From the NCBI GenBank assembly GCA_945787295.1, contig CALZHQ010000053.1, positions 1 to 43,996 on the forward strand: a stretch of DNA of 43,996 nt, read 5' to 3'. Positions 41,500-43,996 of the stretch are shown here, piece by piece. Made by a program: the position numbers and the translations under genes. The DNA comes from an uncultured Desulfuromonadales bacterium (GTDB lineage Bacteria > Desulfobacterota > Desulfuromonadia > Desulfuromonadales > Geopsychrobacteraceae). Below the pieces are notes generated by a model. It was not told where the DNA came from, did no database searches, and saw nothing but the letters and a program-made list of their open reading frames with translations. The number at the start of each line of letters is the position of its first letter. Position 1 is the first letter of the stretch.

Positions 41500-42285
41500 A
41501 TGGAAGATATCGTCGTCAGCAGTTGGTGCCAGCTGCAGGAAGAACTGTTCGCCGATTCCTGGAACGAAGAGCTCGGCCGCTTCCGCTCACGCTATGCCTT
41601 TCGTGGCCTCTCCGATGCTGACTACTCACTGGAAACCACCCTGATCCGGATCGGTGGAGATTTTGCGTCTCTGGAACCACACCTGTTGCGCAATTTCAAG
41701 AAGTACGCCCGCCGCAACGTCGTCGAGCAGGACTCGATCTGGCACTGGTTATCGGTCGCCCAGCACTATGGCCTGCCGACCCGCCTGCTCGACTGGACAT
41801 ACTCCCCCTATGTCGCCCTGCATTTCGCGACCGCCAACCTGGAGAAATTCCATCTCGATGGAGTGATCTGGTCCGTCAACTATATGAAAACCCATCAGCA
41901 ACTGCCCCAGCGTCTGCAAGGCCAACTGGCAGTCGAAGGCGCCAACGTTTTTACCGTGAGGATGCTGACCGAAAGTCAGCCGAGTCTGCCGGAGTTCAGT
42001 CAACTGGATGGTGGAGATTGTGTCCTCTTCTTCGAACCCCCCTCGATCGATGAACGGATCAGCAACCAGTTCGCGCTGTTTTCGGTCATGCCCAGCGTCA
42101 GCGCGGTGTTGAGTCACTGGCTGCAGCAGCACCGGGAATTCTGGCGGCGCATCATCATTCCTGCTGAAATGAAATGGGAGATCCGCGACAAGCTCGATCA
42201 GGCCAACATCACCGAACGGGTCCTCTTTCCCGGCCTTGACGGTTTGAGCAGCTGGCTAAAACGCCAGTACAGTCCCAAAAGTTAA
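41500..42285 (+). CDS. FRG-domain protein of unknown function
   Basis: A protein of 261 residues with an FRG domain, named for a conserved F-R-G motif, here YAFRGLSDADYSLETTLIR near residue 33. Other family blocks are WHWLSVAQHYGLPTRLLDWTYSPYVALHFA near residue 85 and the late FEPPSIDERISNQFALFS. No signal peptide or membrane segment is seen. FRG proteins are found alone or near defence and toxin genes, and their activity is unknown to me. The start at 41500 follows GAGAGAGG; a TTG at 41473 is less likely. Neighbours are ordinary genes, so no defence island is evident. Confidence 0.85.
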   Translation: MEDIVVSSWCQLQEELFADSWNEELGRFRSRYAFRGLSDADYSLETTLIRIGGDFASLEPHLLRNFKKYARRNVVEQDSIWHWLSVAQHYGLPTRLLDWTYSPYVALHFATANLEKFHLDGVIWSVNYMKTHQQLPQRLQGQLAVEGANVFTVRMLTESQPSLPEFSQLDGGDCVLFFEPPSIDERISNQFALFSVMPSVSAVLSHWLQQHREFWRRIIIPAEMKWEIRDKLDQANITERVLFPGLDGLSSWLKRQYSPKS

Positions 42286-42384
42286 TCCTCGTCCCGTTGG
42301 TTCGGCGAAACTTTTTTCTGGTATCAAAAAACAAAGCGGCTTATCTTGACCAGCGCTCTTTGCTCTGCCGTTTTGGAGAACACT

Positions 42385-43293
42385 GTGACCGAAAATACCC
42401 GCCGACTGCTGCCGACGTTCAGCCTGGTTTTGGCGATGCTGCTCTGGGCCAGCTCTTTTGTCGCTCTGAAGCTGGCATTCCGCGGCTACCACCCGATGCA
42501 GGTCATCTTTGGCCGAATGTTTATTGCCAGCCTCTGTTTCCTGCCTTTTGTGCCGAGCTTCCTTAAACTGAACTGGCGCCGCAGTGACCTCAAGTACCTG
42601 CTGATCATGGCAATTTGCGAACCTTGCCTCTACTTCATCTTCGAAGCCAGGGCCCTGGAGTTGACCAGTGCTTCGCAAGCCGGGATGATCACCGCCATAC
42701 TGCCGTTGCTGGTCGCTATTCTCGCCTGGGGCTGGCTGAAGGAGCGGATCAGCCGACAAACCCTGCTCGGCTTTTCGCTGGCGATCATCGGTGCCTGCGG
42801 GTTGAGTCTGGCCAGTGAGACCAGCAGTAACGCCCCGAACCCGCTGTTGGGAAATTTTTGCGAATTCCTCGCCATGGTCTGTGCCGCCGGCTATACCGTC
42901 TCTCTGAAACATCTCTCAAGCAACTATCCACCACTGTTTCTGACCGCGTTTCAGGCCTTTGTCGGCAGCCTGTTTTTCTTTCCCTTTCTGCTCTTGCCCA
43001 ATGTCGGCCTGCCCGGCAGCTGGGAAACGACGCCGGCCCTGGCGGTGATCTACCTGGGAACCCTGATTACTTTTGGCGCCTACGGCTGTTATAATTACGG
43101 CGTCAGCCGCATCCCGGCCAGCCAGGCTGCTGGTTACGTCAACCTGATTCCGGTCTTCGGCGTGATTCTCGGCATGCTGATCCTGGGCGACAAACTGAAC
43201 CACTTGCAATGGCTGGCCTGCGGGCTGGTCTTCTGCGGCGTCTGGCTGAGCAGTTACGGCCAGCGGACCCCGCTGGTGCAACCGACAACCTGA
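42385..43293 (+). CDS. EamA-family (DMT) transporter
   Basis: An inner-membrane exporter-like protein of 302 residues with ten hydrophobic segments arranged as two EamA repeats: MLLWASSFVALKLAF near residue 15, and the second from about residue 160. The end of each repeat shows GWLKERISRQTLLGFSLAIIGACGL and LGDKLNHLQWLACGLVFCGV, typical of RhaT/YdcZ-like proteins. The start is GTG at 42385 with GGAG 7 nt upstream, chosen over the TTG at 42346. The substrate cannot be predicted. It is followed after 8 nt by trmO. Confidence 0.9.
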   Translation: MTENTRRLLPTFSLVLAMLLWASSFVALKLAFRGYHPMQVIFGRMFIASLCFLPFVPSFLKLNWRRSDLKYLLIMAICEPCLYFIFEARALELTSASQAGMITAILPLLVAILAWGWLKERISRQTLLGFSLAIIGACGLSLASETSSNAPNPLLGNFCEFLAMVCAAGYTVSLKHLSSNYPPLFLTAFQAFVGSLFFFPFLLLPNVGLPGSWETTPALAVIYLGTLITFGAYGCYNYGVSRIPASQAAGYVNLIPVFGVILGMLILGDKLNHLQWLACGLVFCGVWLSSYGQRTPLVQPTT

Positions 43294-43301
43294 GACAACA
43301 G

Positions 43302-43996
43302 ATGAACTACAACTGCCAACCGATCGCGACGATTCGGACTCCATACCGGGAAAAGTTTTCCACCCCGCGCCAACCGGGCCTGGCGCCGACGGTCCGCGCC
43401 CAGGTGGAACTGCTCCCGGAATTCGCCAGCCCGGAAGCGTTCCGCGGCCTGGAAGGCTTCAGCCATATCTGGCTGATTTTCCTGTTTCACCAAACCTATG
43501 GGCAGGGCTGGAAACCGACCGTTCGCCCACCCCGCCTGGGAGGCAACAAGCGGGTCGGCGTGTTTGCCTGCCGCTCACCATTTCGACCCAACCCGCTCGG
43601 CCTCTCGGCGGTCAAGCTGCTGTCAGTCGATTGCAGCGAGGGCAGGGTGGTGCTGGAAGTCCAGGGGGCCGACCTGATCGATGGCACACCGATACTCGAT
43701 ATCAAACCCTATCTGCCTTATACCGATGGGATTAGCGAGGCGACCGGCGGCTTTGCCGACAGGGCACCGGTCGCGGCGCTGCAGGTCGAGTACGGTGGCT
43801 CGGCCCAGCAACAGCTCGCTGAATTCTCCGTGCAGTCACCACACCTGGAAACCCTGATTCGCGAGACCCTGACCCTGGACCCGCGTCCGGCCTATAAACG
43901 GGAGAAAGATCAGGGGCGGGAGTATGGCGTGCTGCTCGACCGATTCAATGTTCGCTGGCGGGTAGAGGGGCAACAAGTGCTGGTGGTGGGGATTGA
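43302..43996 (+). CDS. trmO: TrmO (TsaA/YaeB), tRNA N6-methylthreonylcarbamoyladenosine synthase, 3' end off the window
   Basis: A SAM-dependent tRNA methyltransferase that adds the methyl group to t6A37 of tRNA-Thr. About 231 residues are visible; E. coli TrmO is about 235, so only the last few are missing. Family blocks are GFSHIWLIFLFHQ, GVFACRSPFRPNPLGLS near residue 87 and DGTPILDIKPYLPYTD near 125; the C-terminal extension with YKREKDQGREYGV is also typical. It starts 8 nt after the transporter gene without a strong ribosome site, so translation may be coupled. Confidence 0.92.
   Translation, partial: MNYNCQPIATIRTPYREKFSTPRQPGLAPTVRAQVELLPEFASPEAFRGLEGFSHIWLIFLFHQTYGQGWKPTVRPPRLGGNKRVGVFACRSPFRPNPLGLSAVKLLSVDCSEGRVVLEVQGADLIDGTPILDIKPYLPYTDGISEATGGFADRAPVAALQVEYGGSAQQQLAEFSVQSPHLETLIRETLTLDPRPAYKREKDQGREYGVLLDRFNVRWRVEGQQVLVVGI

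Overview
The window reads as a chromosomal stretch of an anaerobic, respiring Gram-negative bacterium, most likely a Desulfuromonadia relative (Geobacter/Desulfuromonas type, formerly deltaproteobacteria). Evidence: two selenocysteine-type Tat-exported formate dehydrogenases, sigma-54 regulation, a polysulfide/thiosulfate-reductase-like molybdoenzyme beside a DUF3373-like porin and a small cytochrome c, and a complete Tol-Pal envelope operon. The lineage is inferred from gene content only. No rRNA, tRNA, CRISPR array, transposase or phage gene was seen.

Layout. 1-5866 (-): formate dehydrogenase operon 1 (fdnG1 with Sec, fdnH1, a HybB/NrfD-type membrane subunit, fdhD1 cut by the window edge). 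5867-6276: a divergent control region with a strong sigma-54 promoter for operon 1, an IHF-like site, a cluster of GTGGGWC half-sites and a second possible sigma-54 promoter. 6277-9593 (+): an NtrC-type activator and its Cache/HAMP histidine kinase. 9605-18078 (-): formate dehydrogenase operon 2 (fdnG2 with Sec and a 3' frameshift, fdnH2, cytochrome b fdnI, a DsbA-like protein with an in-frame TGA read here as selenocysteine, a diheme peroxidase, fdhE and an fdhD-mobA fusion). 18079-18861: AT-rich divergent intergenic region. 18862-25907 (+): TorD chaperone, monoheme cytochrome c, beta-barrel porin and a Psr/Phs-type Mo/FeS/NrfD reductase with a frameshift in the FeS subunit, closed by a terminator. 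26165-27901 (+): CPA2 antiporter with CBS domains. 27989-36753 (-): pyk, queC, folE2, a glycosyltransferase-like gene, tolQRAB, pal and cpoB. 36914-43996: PBP1A, a small unknown protein, a GDPD phosphodiesterase, a TrhA/hemolysin III protein, an FRG-domain protein, an EamA transporter and trmO (cut by the edge).

How it fits together. Two membrane-anchored periplasmic formate dehydrogenases feed electrons to the quinone pool through different anchors. The Psr/Phs-like complex is a plausible quinol-linked terminal reductase. FdhD, FdhE, the MobA domain and TorD are maturation factors.

Most notable: the TGA in the DsbA-like gene sits in a U-P-Y-C motif and is followed, after exactly 11 nt, by a 7-bp stem with a 5-nt loop. 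The same geometry follows the Sec codons of both formate dehydrogenases. This supports a third selenoprotein inside formate dehydrogenase operon 2.
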